A DNA stretch of 64,000 nt from Pogonophryne albipinna. Its lineage: Eukaryota > Chordata > Actinopteri > Perciformes > Artedidraconidae. The stretch's first letter is position 1; each line of letters begins with the position of its first letter. The notes under the pieces were generated by a model that ran no database searches, was not told the origin of the DNA, and was given only the letters and a program-made list of their open reading frames with translations. A program made the position numbers and the translations under genes. The stretch is taken from the NCBI GenBank assembly GCA_028583405.1, contig CM053263.1, forward strand, positions 1,653,215 to 1,717,214. Reading direction: 5' to 3'. Positions 14,159 through 26,368 of this stretch are shown one piece after another.

Positions 14159-15717
14159 TATAATAATAATTTATTTATTTTATATAGGCGCCTTTCAAGG
14201 TTCTCAAGGTCGCCGTACAAACCCATAAAAAACAAGATACACAATACATAACACCAGCATAAGAAACATAAACAAGACAATGCAGTATATAAATCAATCA
14301 AATAAATAAAACAGAGGATGTGTGATGGATAATGATCAGGGTGGATATGCGAGTGTGCAGAGATATGTTTTGAGACGTGATTTGAAAATGGGGAGAGAGT
14401 CAGTGTTGGATGTCAGGTGGGAGAGAGTTCCAGAGGCGGGGTGCAGAGCGGCTGAAGGCTCTAGACCCCATGGTGGTTAAACGGAAGGGGGGTGCAGTGA
14501 GGCTGAGGGAAGCAGAAGATCTGAGTGTGCGGATAGGTGTGTTGATGTGCAGGAGGTCGGAGAGGTACAGAGGAGTGAGGTTATTGATGGCCTTAAAGGT
14601 GAGGAGCAGAATTTAAAAACTATACAGGATTTGACGGGGAGCCAGTAAAGTTGCTGAAGAACAGGAGTGATGTGCTTAATGGAGGGGGTTCTGGTGATGA
14701 TGCGGGCGGCAGAGTTCTGGAACAGTTGAAGTCTGTGGATGGATTTGAGAGGGAGACCAAAGAGAAGTGAGTTGCAGTAGTCAATGCGGGAAGTGACCAG
14801 GTTGTGAACAAGAATGGCGGTGCTCTTAGGGTTAAGGGACGGGCGGAGGCGGTTGATGTTGCGTAGATGGAAATAGGCAGACCGAGTGTGTATGACTGAT
14901 ATGAGATTTGAATGAAAGTGTGCTGTCGAGGATGACACCCAGACTCTTAACCTGAGGGGAGGGGGACACTGAAGAGTTGTCTATTGTAATGGAGAAACTG
15001 TCAGGTTTGGTTAGGGTGGATTTTGTGCCAATGAGGAGAACCTCGGTTTTACTGTCGTTAAGTTTGAGAAAGTTAGAGGAAAACCTGGATTTGATGTCCT
15101 GTAAGCAGTCAGATAGGGAGGATGGAGGGAGGATGGTGGTTGGTTTGGAGGATAAGTAGAGCTGGGTGTCATCCGCGTAGCAATGAAAGTGGATGTTGTG
15201 TTTACGGAAGATATGCCCAAGAGGAAGTAGATAGATGATAAAAAGAAGAGGCCCCAGTACAGAGCCCTGGGGAACACCGGTCGTGACTGGAAGTGGCTGT
15301 GATTTGAAGGTTTTGAGTTGGATGAACTGAGTGCGGCCAGAGAGATATGATTTAAACCAGAGAAGGGGTGTGTCAGTGATTCAGTCTGTCAATGAGGATG
15401 CTGTGGGAAGTGGTGTCAAAAGCTGCACTAAGATCAAGGAGGATGAGGATTGTTAATAGTCCGGAGTCAGCTGCCATAAGGAGGTCATTAGTGATTTTCA
15501 CCAGTGCTGTTTCTGTGCTGTGATGGGGGCGGAAACCAGATTGAAATTGTTCGTAGAGGTTATTGTCAGACAAGTGGGTATGGATCTAGGATGCAACAGT
15601 TTTTTCCAGGATTTCTGAGAGAAATGGTAGGTTAGATATGGGATGAAAGTTATTAAAATTGTTGGGGTCTGCACCAGGTTTCTTCAGTATGGGCATGATG
15701 GCGGCTGATTTGAAAAG
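14159..15717 (-). mobile_element. L2/Maui-type LINE, 5'-truncated, decayed
   Basis: The minus strand carries reverse-transcriptase motifs of an L2-clade [24 protein letters not shown] and [15 protein letters not shown] (15373-15573), the YADD catalytic site at 15168-15179, and the C-terminal region [14 protein letters not shown] (14477-14938). These lie in different frames, so the ORF is broken several times. The 3' tail, GGCGCCTATATAAAATAAAT then TTATTATTA, ends at about 14159 and matches the tail of the neighbouring plus-strand copy. The 5' end at about 15717 falls inside the RT fingers, a typical 5' truncation. Confidence 0.9.
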
Positions 15718-15859
15718 TGATATACATACAGTATACATATACTGCTTCCAGAAGACCAACCTTTAATCTAACCCACTTAAATATGCATGAGCACTCCCAG
15801 TGGGGCTTTAATGGCCCTTAGTTCCTCCCCCTCATCTAAACCCACGCCCCTGCCCCCCG

Positions 15860-17712
15860 TTTTACAAATGAGATAGTGCACCTCGACTTCTTCCAGGCGA
15901 AAGTCGAGGCCATCCATCAGCAGCTCCTGGTGACTGGCCCTTCCCCCCTACCTGCACCTCAGCCACCTGGTAACGCACCCCAAGCACCGCGCCTCTCCCA
16001 CTCCAACCTCTCCTCCTTCTCCCCTGTGGATGCTCTCCAAGTGGCCAAACTGGTCAGCTCGGCCAAGACCTCCACCTGCACCCTGGACCCCATGCCCACA
16101 GCCCTGGTCAAGGACTGCCTACCCACCCTCTGTCCCTACATGGTGGTCATCATAAACGCTTCTCTGGCTCCTGGTATAGTCCCCACCAGCTTCAAAATGG
16201 CCTCAGTCACCCCCATATTCAAAAAACCTGGCCTGGACCCAGACGACCTCCAGAACCACCGGCCGATCTCCACCTTCCCTTCCTCAGCAAAACTCTGGAA
16301 AGAGTGGTCGCCGGCCAACTCCATCTGTACATGTCCAACCATGAGCTCTATGAGCCCTTCCAATCCGGCTTCAGACAGCAACACAGCACTGAGAACGCCC
16401 TCATCAAGATCACCAACGATCTCCTCATTGCTGCTGACTCTGGCCGCCTCAGCATCCTCATCCTCCTGGACCTCTCTGCAGCATTTGACACCATCTCTCA
16501 CAACATCCTCCTCACCCGCCTCTCAGACCTCCTAGGTGTCACTGGCACAGCGCTGTCCTGGTTGACATCCTACCTCCACAACAGGAAACAGTTTGTCTCC
16601 ATCAGTGGCTCAAACTCACCCCCGTCCCCAGTCCACCACGGTGTACCCCAGGGCTTTGTGCTTGGCCCCCTCCTGTTCACCATTTACATGCTCCCCCTCG
16701 GCCAGATCATCCGACATCATGGACTCAATTTCCACTGCTACGCTGATGATACCCAACTGTATCTCAGCACCACTCCATCCTCCCAGCTCCCCCCTCAGTC
16801 TCTCATTAACTGCCTGCATGACATCAAAACATGGATGTCTTCCAACTATCTTAAGCTGAACAGCAATAAAACAGAGCTCATGGTTGTGGCACACAAGGCG
16901 CTGCTCCAGAAGGTTGGTGACTTCGTCCTTGAGGTCGACGGCTGCTCCATCTCCCCATCTCCTGAAGCCCGCAACCTGGGTGTCATCCTCGACTCCACCC
17001 TTTCCTTCCACTCCCACGTCAAATCTGTGACCAAATCGGCCTTTTACCACCTGAGGAACATTGCCAGACTCCGACCGTCACTCTCGGAGTCGGTTGCCGA
17101 AACCCTAGTGCATGCGTTTGTCACCACCCGCTTGGACTACTGCAATGGTGTCCTGTTCGGGGTTCCCAACAAAATCCTGGACAGGCTCCAGTATGTCCAA
17201 AACTGTGCTGCTAGGGTACTCACGCACACAAAGCCGTGGCAGCACATCACTCCCACCCTCATCCACCTACACTGGTTGCCGGTCAAGTCCTGCATATCTT
17301 ACAAAGTCCTCCTCCTTACCTACAAGTCCCTCCATGCCCTTGCCCCCCAGTACCTATCGGACATCCTTCACCCACATGCCCCACCCCGGAACCTGCGGTC
17401 CTCAGACTCTGGCCTGCTTACCACCCCCCGCACCAAACTGCAAACCTTCGGGGACAGAGCCTTCAGCGTGGCAGCCCCCACCCTCTGGAACGCTCTCCCT
17501 GCGGAGATTCGCAACATCCCCACACTTGACGCCTTCAAAAGGGCCCTCAAGTCCCATCTGTTTGCCAAAGCTTTCGGCCCCTAAATCGATTTGTTGTTTT
17601 GTCTGTCTGACTTTTGTTTTGTTATGTTTGTTTTTGCCCTATTACTTGTAAAGCGACCTTGGGTCCCTTGAAAGGCGCCATATAAATCCAAGCTATTATT
17701 ATTATTATTATA
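15860..17712 (+). mobile_element. L2/Maui-type LINE, 5'-truncated, near-intact RT
   Basis: ORF2-derived sequence begins near 15876 and runs to a TAA at 17582-17584. The 3' tail, AAAGCGACCTTGGGTCCCTT then AAAGGCGCCATATAAAT, ends in (ATT)n at 17695-17712. RT signatures are present in order: [40 protein letters not shown] and YADD (16739-16750). The endonuclease domain is missing, so the copy is 5'-truncated. The start of the element is uncertain, somewhere in 15720-15880. Confidence 0.92.
15876..17584 (+). pseudogene. L2 ORF2 fragment with one frameshift
   Basis: Two frames cover one protein. The first (from 15876) encodes FFQAKVEAIHQQLL and runs through FKMASVTPIFKKPGLDPDD to NHRPIS. The second continues with the RT palm and C-terminal region to 17584 (about 430 codons, no stop). 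The switch lies near 16272, in the segment after PIS. The pattern fits loss of one base. After the RT comes the conserved L2 C-terminal block ending in KRALKSHLFAKAF. The product would be a reverse transcriptase without endonuclease, so it is inactive as a retroelement. Confidence 0.88.
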
Positions 17713-19340
17713 AAAAGAACATTGAGGAGGCACGTGTCAAAAATGTGTCTCGCTGCTGTTAGCCAGCCTCTGCTGACCCCATGTTCATAATGATGCTGGT
17801 AGAGTGTCAGCTCGTGTGATGGCAGTATGTAAATATCACACACACACTCCTGCTATAGAAATTGATACCCTTTATAATGAGAAACTTTGTCTAACCACGT
17901 ATTACCTGACAGGTGCAATTTATATTCGCTGTATATGGTCTTTGACAGTCCAGTTGATGGCCCTACCTCATAACGATCTGCCGATGTATGTACAGCTTGT
18001 AACACTGATAGGGATGCACAGATTGTTCAACCAAACATCAGTATAAAGACATAATTACCTGCTTTTTCTGCACTATTAGCTCCATGCACCAGCTCTGTGT
18101 CTCATGCCTTGGATGAGAAGATAATAGACTGAGCTGCAACAACGCAGAGATGCTTACAGAATACAGTAGCATTAATAGTTAGTATAGGTAGTTACAATAT
18201 GTTTGAAGCAGCTATATGAATAAAAAGACAATTTTTCAGGTGAAAGAAGGCTATATTGAAGTTTGTTTCATACATGTGAATGATACAACATAAAAGAGTG
18301 TTATCTACAATAAGCCAAATTGTTATTTGAGACATTTGCATCTGTAATTGCATGAAAAGAAAGAAAGAACAAAACATAGTATGAGGATTTTTGCCCAATT
18401 GGTATAGGATCTTTGGCACAAATATTAATATTTTTGTTTTTTTACACAACTTGATCACACATTTTTGTGACAAAATGTTATGACAAGCAAGAGTTGTAAA
18501 CTTTATTATATCTCCCAGTTGTTGCTTGACAGACTGTTACATCCATCCTTTTGTCAAATCTATGAAGAGCAAATATTGAATACAAGCATCTTAATTTGAT
18601 TTCACAAATGTCCTTGTTGTATTGTTTGTAGCTATTCTTTGTATCATAGCTGTTTTGCATGTTGATTTTTTTATTTAGCATTTATTCAATCAGTTTACTT
18701 TAGCAGAGCTAGCGGGTATACCAGTGGTCTGATCTGTAACTATTAAAACATCCTGTTAACACTGATAAGGCTACTGTTAGGCTAACTAATATGTATTCTA
18801 ATCCTTGTGCTATGGTGTGAAGTATCTAATGTGACGTTTTTTGAATCCAGTTTTATTTTGCAAATGTTTTCAGAATACTATTTGTGTCCTCTCATATCTT
18901 TCTAACACTGAACTTTGTGCCCAATACTCTTTTCACACTTTCACAATTGCTTCCACTGTAACCTTTAAATGCCAGCACCTTGTCTTCAACCTATGTTTTA
19001 ATGGAGTTGAACTCACTATGCACCTCCACAATTATTAACTCATGGTTTAACATAACAATTCTGCCATATGCAACTTTTATATACTTGAATTTCTATCTGT
19101 GTATCTGCCAACACATGTATTGTTACAACTTAAGCCATATTGGGTTATAATATATGGCACCTGTAGATGTGCAGTAATGCATGTTTTTAAAGTAAAGGTT
19201 GTCACATCTGTTTCTGGCACTGTGTTCAGTATAACCTTGCTTTGATTGGCAATGGATATTGAATCTGTTTTTCTGACTTAAAGTAGGAAGTTATTGTTGT
19301 AAAATGTGTGTGAACCCATTTCCTGTGCTTTGATTTAATA
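17713..19340. other. intergenic, AT-rich, no gene seen
   Basis: AT-rich sequence with no recognised exon or transposon end. Open frames are short and unremarkable. Confidence 0.5.
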
Positions 19341-20229
19341 ACTTTTTTAAAAGCTTGTTCCTGAATCCATCTGCCCCTCCCTTTTTAATCCTTTACCCCT
19401 CCTTCTTTACCTCCCTCTCTTCCACACTTGCCCCTGCTAACATCTCAGTAAATGAGCTAGTAGATCATTTTAATTCCAAAATTAAAAATGTTATAGATGT
19501 CATTGCTCCAACTAAGGTAAAGGAAGTGTCTGGCAAGAAAATATCTCCATGGAGAAAGGCCATGACCGTGAAAACAGAAAAAAGAGAATGTCGAAAAGCT
19601 GAACGTAGGTGGCGAAAAACAAATCTCCAGGTTGACTTTGAAATCTATAAAGAGAGACTTGGCCTTTATGATTTGGAATTGAAAAACGCACGACAATCGT
19701 TCTTCTCTGACATCATTACCAAAAACAAAAACAACGCACGTGCCTTGTTCGCTACCGTCGACAGACTAACTAACCCCCCAGTGTCAGTAGCCTCTGAATT
19801 TCTATCCACCAGGGCGTGCAATGATTTTGCCTCCTTCTTCACTAACAAAATTCAGAAAATCAGACAAGCAGTCAGTGCCTCTGCATCAGGAACAGCAAAT
19901 GTGTTGTCTCTGTGTCCACTTAAAGAGCCTGTGACAGCATCCCAACAACTGTTGTGCAATGAAATATTGGGCTACTAGTAATCTCGAACCGTCAGTTTAA
20001 AAAAGAAGGTGCGATACCGTTCCGTTAAATATCAATAATTTCGAACATCGCGGGGAAATTCCTTCGACTTATTTTGAAGTTTTGGGGGAAGCCGGAAGTG
20101 ACGTCAATGCGGGAACGCTTCACCGTGCGGCGAGAGAGCCAAACACGGACAAAGTGTGTTGTCATGCGTAGAAATGGTGAATTACTGAGTTTAGGCACGT
20201 TAATAACGTTTTAATGAAGTTGACTACAG

Positions 20230-20580
20230 TATATTCATATTTGTCAGTGCTTTCATGTCAATTCGGCGAACATAAACATAAATGATCGTGGTGAAGATGA
20301 TGATTACATTAGGATTAAAAATCGGTAGTGAGAGCTGCTGAATTTCCTCCCGTAGGATGTGATATAAAAACAAATCGATTATTTTTGTAGTTGTAAACTC
20401 AAGTGGATTAAATTACATTTATTAGTGCTTTCATGTCAATTCGGCGAACATATGATAGATTAAATGATCGTGAGAATGATGATTAAAAATCGTTTGTTTG
20501 AGCCGGTCTGCATTTCCTGATGAGAAAACAAACCGATGCTTTTTGTTGTAGTACACCAACATGGATTAAACGTGTGTTTT
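20230..20580. repeat. about 178-bp tandem duplication
   Basis: The string AGTGCTTTCATGTCAATTCG occurs at 20246 and 20424. Following motifs (AATGATCGTG, GATTAAAAATCG, CTGCATTTCCT or CTGAATTTCCT, ACAAAYCGAT) recur in the same order. Two diverged units are visible. Confidence 0.8.
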
Positions 20581-20719
20581 TTTTACCACAATGTTGGGGA
20601 AATTAATGGATAAAATGCACGGATTATTATTATTATTATTCCCACTCCGATCGGGACACTAGGTCCACCGTTTCCCCGCAGCGAGGCTCCCCCCGTTGAC
20701 AGTTTACGTGGGCTGGGTG

Positions 20720-21602
20720 CAGTGGCGGACTGGCCATCGGGACGAATCCCGATGGGCCGGTACCGAAGTGGGCCGGTCGGATAAGTCACTAGCACATCCC
20801 CCATAGGCGGCGCGTGAGGCTCAGGTTTGGGAAGGCTAAATAACTTTTTTTACCTGACGCTGCCCGCCACCAGCGTCTATAGAAAAGAGATCAACTCAGT
20901 GTGCGGAGTTTAAATCTCTCAAGTCATATTACAGGATAAAGGAAATACAGTTTAAACTGCCGTATGCAGAGAAGACGCCGACGTGTCGCACTTATCATTC
21001 ATATTACATCATCAATCAGATCATCGATCATATAATATCATAATATATCATATATTTCCTTATCTGAGTCAGCTTCTCCAGCCGTATCTGGCCGTGCAAC
21101 ACTTACAGTGTCACATAGCCTACTGTATGCAGAAGTATTATTTTAAGCAACACATTATGTTGACGAAACACTCAAGTCAAATGTAATTAAAGTCAGATCC
21201 ACTCGTGTCTTAGACGTGAACGCGCTCTCAGCTGGTGAGAGAAACCCTGGCTTGATTTACCGAGTTGATAACCAGCGTCGTAGGACCGCTTAGCGAGATC
21301 TCGTTTGTTAGTTTGTTGTTGTTAGTTTGTTTGTTACTCAAACATATCCAGGGTATGTTGAACTGGCTTCGTAGTACAGGGCACAGGTGGCTAGCAGCGC
21401 TAATGTCAAAGACACAGACATTATACATTATATTTGTATTTTACCAGGATGCAGTGACACAAATATTTACATATTTACATTTACTATCTACAGCACCCGC
21501 CGCCCCTGACATCCCCCACTCCCCCCGTTGACAATTTACTAGCGGTACCGAAGTGGGCCGGTCGAGAGTCCCGGGATGATTTTTAGTCCCATTCCACCAC
21601 TG
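20720..21602. mobile_element. probable hAT element nested in the TTAA transposon
   Basis: The left end CAGTGGCGGACTGG and the right end CATTCCACCACTG are a diverged inverted repeat of the CAG...CTG type usual for hAT MITEs. Near both ends GGTACCGAAGTGGGCCGGTC occurs, once at about 20759 and once at about 21544, in the same orientation. The flanking 8-mers do not match well, so the right boundary may be rearranged. Confidence 0.5.
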
Positions 21603-22593
21603 GCTACATAACCGTATGATCGCCAATATTGACCTAATTCCTAAACTTCTAATAGATACAACATAAACCGATCCTTCAGCCTCATATGAGCTCTCAGACA
21701 CGTTCAAAATTAAACTGTCATCGCTGTCTGAGCTTGCTGCTGTGTGCGCCATCGTGCGTTTACATGCAGATGCTGGGATCCTGAACGGTGCAGCTGGAGC
21801 GCTGTGCCCGCAATGACGTCACACATAATTTGGCGGGACTTGAAGAATCCCCGAGAAGATCCAGAAAATGGTCAACATTGAAGGGCAGATTAATGGTTAT
21901 CAAAGTACAAATATCCAAAATCAGTTCAGTAACGGTTTTTAAGGGGACAATATTTACTCAAATTGATGGGTTTGGATGATGGGGGAAAATCGTGTCACAG
22001 GCTCTTTAACATCAATTCAAACACCATGACACAATTCCATCAGATTAATGATAAAAACCTAGAGGACATTATACAACTTCTGAAATCCTCCTCCTGCTGC
22101 CTTGATATTATTCCAACAGGATTTTTCAAAGATGTTTTGCCTTGCATGGCCTCAGATCTACTTCATATAGTAAACAAATCTCTTCACTCAGGTATTTTTC
22201 CACAGGCCCTGAAAACTGCAGTCATTAAACCGTTCTTAAAAAAGAATAATCTAGATGCTTCAGTTATGAACAATTACAGGCCCATATCAAACCTCCCATT
22301 TCTAGGTAAAATCATTGAAAAAGTTGTTTTTCAACAGTTGAGTAATTTCTTGCATTTAAATAACTGTTTTGATGTTTTCCAGTCAGGCTTTCGTCCAAAC
22401 CACAGCACTGAGACTGCTCTTGTAAAGGTCTTTAATGACATCCACTTAAACACAGACAGTGGCAGAACTTCAGTGTTAGTATTATTAGATCTCAGTGCTG
22501 CGTTTGACACTGTTGACCACAACATATTACTAGACCGACTGGAAAACTATAGGTTACTTACGTAACCCCAGTTCTAAGAGTAACATGAAGTGA

Positions 22594-22768
22594 GATGTCT
22601 CACTATGGGATGCGCCTCAACGCGTATGCAAACAGAAGCATCAATCTCATTATGCCAATCCTGATTGGCTGGTGATCTTGACGTCTACGTCAGGGAATCC
22701 ACCCACCCTTTTAGTAGCTTGCGCTACGTCGCAGCGTCATTCAAAAATAAGCACCTCTTCTCGCTTCG
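22594..22768. repeat. DIRS 3' inverted terminal repeat
   Basis: Matches 29247-29413 on the opposite strand over about 170 bp. Shared landmarks are GTCTCACTATGGGATGCGCC, CCAATCCTGATTGGCTGGTG and GCGCTACGTCGCAGCGTCAT. One short insertion (near 22745) separates the copies. Confidence 0.93.
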
Positions 22769-22790
22769 CCTTAGCAAGAAGGGCCGTCTG

Positions 22791-22890
22791 GTGAGACATC
22801 TCACTTCATGTTACTCTGAGAACTGGGGTGACGTAAGTAACCTATAGTTCTCATTCATAACACTCCGTTCGATGTCTCACTATGGGATAT
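22791..22890. repeat. DIRS internal complementary region
   Basis: 22791-22847 is the inverse of the outer left end (22547-22604), and 22848-22890 is the inverse of the outer right end (29399-29438). Its central CTATAGTTCT spans what would be the joint of a circular intermediate and carries the same AAC/GTT trinucleotide seen at the integration site. In DIRS elements this region templates the completion of circular DNA. Confidence 0.9.
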
Positions 22891-22947
22891 TGAAACTCCC
22901 GTATTGCTAGACATGCTTATCTCGAAAATCACCAAAACAACCAGAAC

Positions 22948-25900
22948 TTAACAGGTAGAACCCTGTCTCAACACGGGGCCCAGCACTGCGCGGGCCACAC
23001 TTGGAGCAGAGACATCTAGCCTGTAAAAGCCGACAAAAGTGAGCGGTGAGGACCAGCTCGCTGCTGCACAAATGTCTTGGATGGAAACACCCTTGAACAA
23101 AGCCCAGGATGTAGCCAGTCCACGAGTAGAATGAGCATGCAGGCCCGTTGGTGCCTGCAAACCCTGACTCGTATAAGCCAGAGCAATCGCTTCCACAATC
23201 CAGTGGGAGAGCCGTTGCCTGGTAACGGGCTTGCCCTTCTGAGGGTTAGCCCAGGATACAAAGAGTTGGTCATTGCATCGAAACTCTTTTGACCTGTCCA
23301 TATAGGTGCGTAAAGCACGGACTGGGCACAGTAAATTCGGCCGCTGTTCCTCAGAGGAACACAGTGGCGGAGGAAATGCCTCAATGTCAATGGGGGTACA
23401 TGAGCCAACCACCTTAGGTACAAAGGCAGGGTTGGGCTTCAGCAACACTCTCGTTTGCTCCGGGGCAAACTGAGTGCATGAAGGATGTACAGAGAGCGCA
23501 TGAATGTCACTGACTCGCTTGGCAGATGCCAGAGCCAGTAACAACACTGTCTTCAGTGACAGGTGTTTCATGTCAGCTTCTTCCAGGGGTTCAAATGGAG
23601 GTCGAGTGAGCCCATCTAAAACCACTGCCAAGTCCCATAAGGGCACCAGTGACCTGGAAACAGGGAGGAGCCTGCGAGCCCCCTTCATAAAACGGCAGAC
23701 CAAGGGATGTTGGCTAGCCGTCTTTCCCTCAAAGCCCACATGGCATGCAGCAATAGCAGCCAGGTACACTTTGATCGTAGAGAAAGCTCTGTGTTTATCA
23801 ATCAGGTCCTGTAGAAATGATAGAATCACCCCGACAGGACATTGAAAAGAGATGTGTCCCTTTTGAAGGCACCACTCCTCAAACACCCTCCACTTACAGT
23901 CATAGAGGGACCTGGTGGAGGAAGCTCTTGCACTCTGAATAGTGTTTATCATCTTCTGAGGGAGTCCCACTGTATTCAGGTTATACCACTCACGGGCCAG
24001 GCCCATAGTGCCAAGCGCTCTGGGTGTGGGTGAAAAATCGCCCCCCCCCCCCCCCGCCTGAGACAGTATGTCCCTGCGTAGTGGGAGCTGCCACGGCTGC
24101 CCGCACAGCAGCTGATATATCTCCGCCAGCCAGTACATTGCAGGCCAGTGTGGAGCTATTAGGATCAGTGTGTGGCGTTGTTCTCTCACTCTGGCCAGAG
24201 TTGGGGGTATCAGAGCCAGGGGTGGGAACGCGTACAGAAGGACCGGAGGCCAAACGTGCGCGAGCGCCTCCACGCCTAACGGTGCGTTTAAATCGCACAT
24301 TGAAAAGAACAGCTGACATTGAGCGTTTTCTTTTGATGCGAACAGATTCACCGCGGCCCGGCCGTAACGCACCCACAGCTGACTCACAATTATTGGATGT
24401 AGAGTCCAGTCTGCATATAGTGGTGCACCTCTGGACAGCAGATCTGCCCCGAGGTTCATCACTCCTGGTACGTGCGTCGCTCTCAGAGAGAGGAGACGTC
24501 CGCAGCTCCATAAGATCAGTTTGCGTGCCAGCATGTGTAACTGGAGAGAACGCAAACCCCCTTGGCGGTTTATATACGATATTGTGGTCGTGTTGTCTGT
24601 CCTCACGAGGACATGATGTCCTCTGAGAAAAGGCAGAAAGCGTTTCAGGGTGAGGAATACCGCTAAAAGCTCCAGATCATTTATGTGTGACCGTTGGAGG
24701 TCTCTGCTCCAGAGACCCCTCACAGGTCGACCTTCGTATATACCCCCCCAGCCCGTCAGACATGCGTCTGTGGTGACCACCTTCCGCGATAGGACAGCAC
24801 CCATAGGCACGCCCCGTACTAGAAAAGTCGGGTGTAGCCAGTGGCGCAGTGCCATTGTGCATTTCATAGTGACCATCACTCTCCGCGCGCCATGACTCAC
24901 GGGGTCCAGTCTGAGGGCAGCTACCCAGCGCTGAAACTCCCTCATGTGTAAGCGTCCCAGTCATACCACCAGGATGGCTGACGCCATGAGCCCCAGTAAC
25001 CGCAGACATGATCTGAAGAGAACATATTTGCGTGGCTGGAAATGAGCGAGGCAAGCCCTGAAGGCTTTCACTCTCTCTGCTGTAAAGGGCACCGAATTCA
25101 GGCGTAGGCCCAGGAAGAGTACAGTCTGGGCTGGGGACAACATGCTCTTTTCTGTGTTTATTACGAAACCCAGGTCGAGCAGGTGTTTTACGAGGACATT
25201 CGTCTGCGTAATAGCCTCTTGCTCCGACTGTGCGAGAAGGAGCCAATCGTCCAGATAAGTTGCCAGGCGAATACCCTGTTGTCTTAACGGGGCTATCGCG
25301 GCTTCCGTACACCGTACAAACACTCGTGGGCTGAGAGACAGACCGAAGGGAAGTACTCTGTACTCGTAACAGACACCCTGAAAGGCGAACCTCAGATATT
25401 TCCTGTGTGGATAATATACTGGGATGTGGAAATACGCATCTTTCAGGTCGACTGATGTGAACCAATCGTTTTGGCGCACGAGACGCAACAGAGATGTGTG
25501 AGTGAGCATTCTGAATTTGTATCTTTTGAGATATTTGTTCAGAGCCCTCAAATCTGGTATAGGCCGAATCCCGTTCTCCCCCCGTTTTGGAACGAGGAAA
25601 TACTTGGAATAAAAGCCGCTCTGACTCTGTTCGGAGGGTATTATAGATATAGCCTTCTTGTCTAGTAGCGAGAGAATCTCTTGCTCCAGAATATGGGCCG
25701 ACTCTCCCCGGGCTTGCGAATGTAGAATACCCGAAAAGTGAGGGGGGGTGACAGCGAATTGGAGTCTGTAACCCCGTGCTATTGTCTTGAAAACCCAAGA
25801 AGAATCTGTGAGCATCCTCCACTTTTCGCTTCTCAAAGCGAGTGGAGATGTCACATCCCTGTCGTTTGCCCTCTGTGTCTTTATTTGTTGTGTTATGGGG

Positions 25901-26019
25901 CCCTCTAGTGTCTGAACACGGTGGTACCCCAGGTTGACAACCCCGGTCGACACTGCGCGTGGCGGTGATGCCTTCACAGCCCCGTCCATCGTCCGCCTTC
26001 TGAGAGAGGTAGCAGCCAC
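22948..26019 (-). CDS. DIRS pol: RT, RNase H, methyltransferase-like, tyrosine recombinase (one in-frame TGA)
   Basis: One minus-strand frame runs from ATG at 26019 to 22948, broken only by TGA at 24963-24961. The first part is a reverse transcriptase (FLVPKRGENGIRPIPDLRAL, WFTSVDLKDAYFHIPV, LPFGLSLSPRVF, catalytic YLDD at 25246-25257). After the TGA come an RNase H with the expected acidic residues (TTDAC, DLELLAV, RTDNTTT), a region with YAFPP and LIAPHWP typical of the DIRS methyltransferase-like segment, and a tyrosine recombinase. The recombinase has Arg in SAKRVSDIHAL (23515-23517), HSTRG (23122-23133) and Tyr in FYRLD (23023-23025). All key catalytic residues are present. The single stop is probably decay, and readthrough cannot be excluded. 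Confidence 0.93.
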
Positions 26020-26299
26020 TCTTAGAAGGGGGGTAGACGTCAGACTGTTTATTGTTTTTCATTTTTATTGACTGCGCCCTTGGCTTTAAGCCTGGAAACG
26101 ACAGTGGAAAATGATTTATTAAGAAACAATAGTGATGACATGTGTTTGTGTGACTTAAACGAGCAGCGGAGCTTGCTGTCTTTGATGTTAAGTCCATTGC
26201 CCTCATGGCGCGAACTTGAGGATGACGTTCTGACATCATTCGAGGCGGCGGGAAGATGGGGGCATGGTTGTACCCCGGAAACACATGAGCATCTAACAC
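24677..26299 (-). other. long overlapping open frame across the RT/RNase H region
   Basis: A second minus-strand frame stays open for 540 codons over the RT. Its peptide is rich in Ser, Arg, Gly and Pro and shows no domain that I recognise. Overlapping ORFs are known in DIRS elements, but the simplest reading is a by-product of codon bias in the RT frame. It is listed because of its length, not because a product is supported. Confidence 0.2.
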
Positions 26300-26368
26300 T
26301 GGAACGTGTTCTGGAGCTGGGGAACAGGGAACTTCCAGCTCTTTTATCGAGGAGAGGAGAGGAGGCTG

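Larger units (their letters stand above)
19924..22005. mobile_element. 2.1-kb TTAA-specific DNA transposon, non-autonomous
   Basis: Left end AGAGCCTGTGACAGCATCCC and right end TGTCACAGGCTCT form a 13-bp perfect inverted repeat, bordered by TTAA on each side (19920-19923, 22006-22009). Removing the element and one TTAA restores the LINE frame, which confirms the boundaries. TTAA targets are used by piggyBac and Kolobok elements, and I cannot decide between them. The interior has a tandem duplication of about 178 bp and a probable nested hAT element, but no recognisable transposase. Confidence 0.88.

Noticed and set aside
16136..17050. Minus-strand open frames opposite the L2 RT
   Set aside because: Antisense shadows of the L2 coding frame.
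24961..24963. TGA in the DIRS pol frame as a selenocysteine codon
   Set aside because: No reason in the family for selenocysteine here and no SECIS-like structure expected. A point mutation is simpler.
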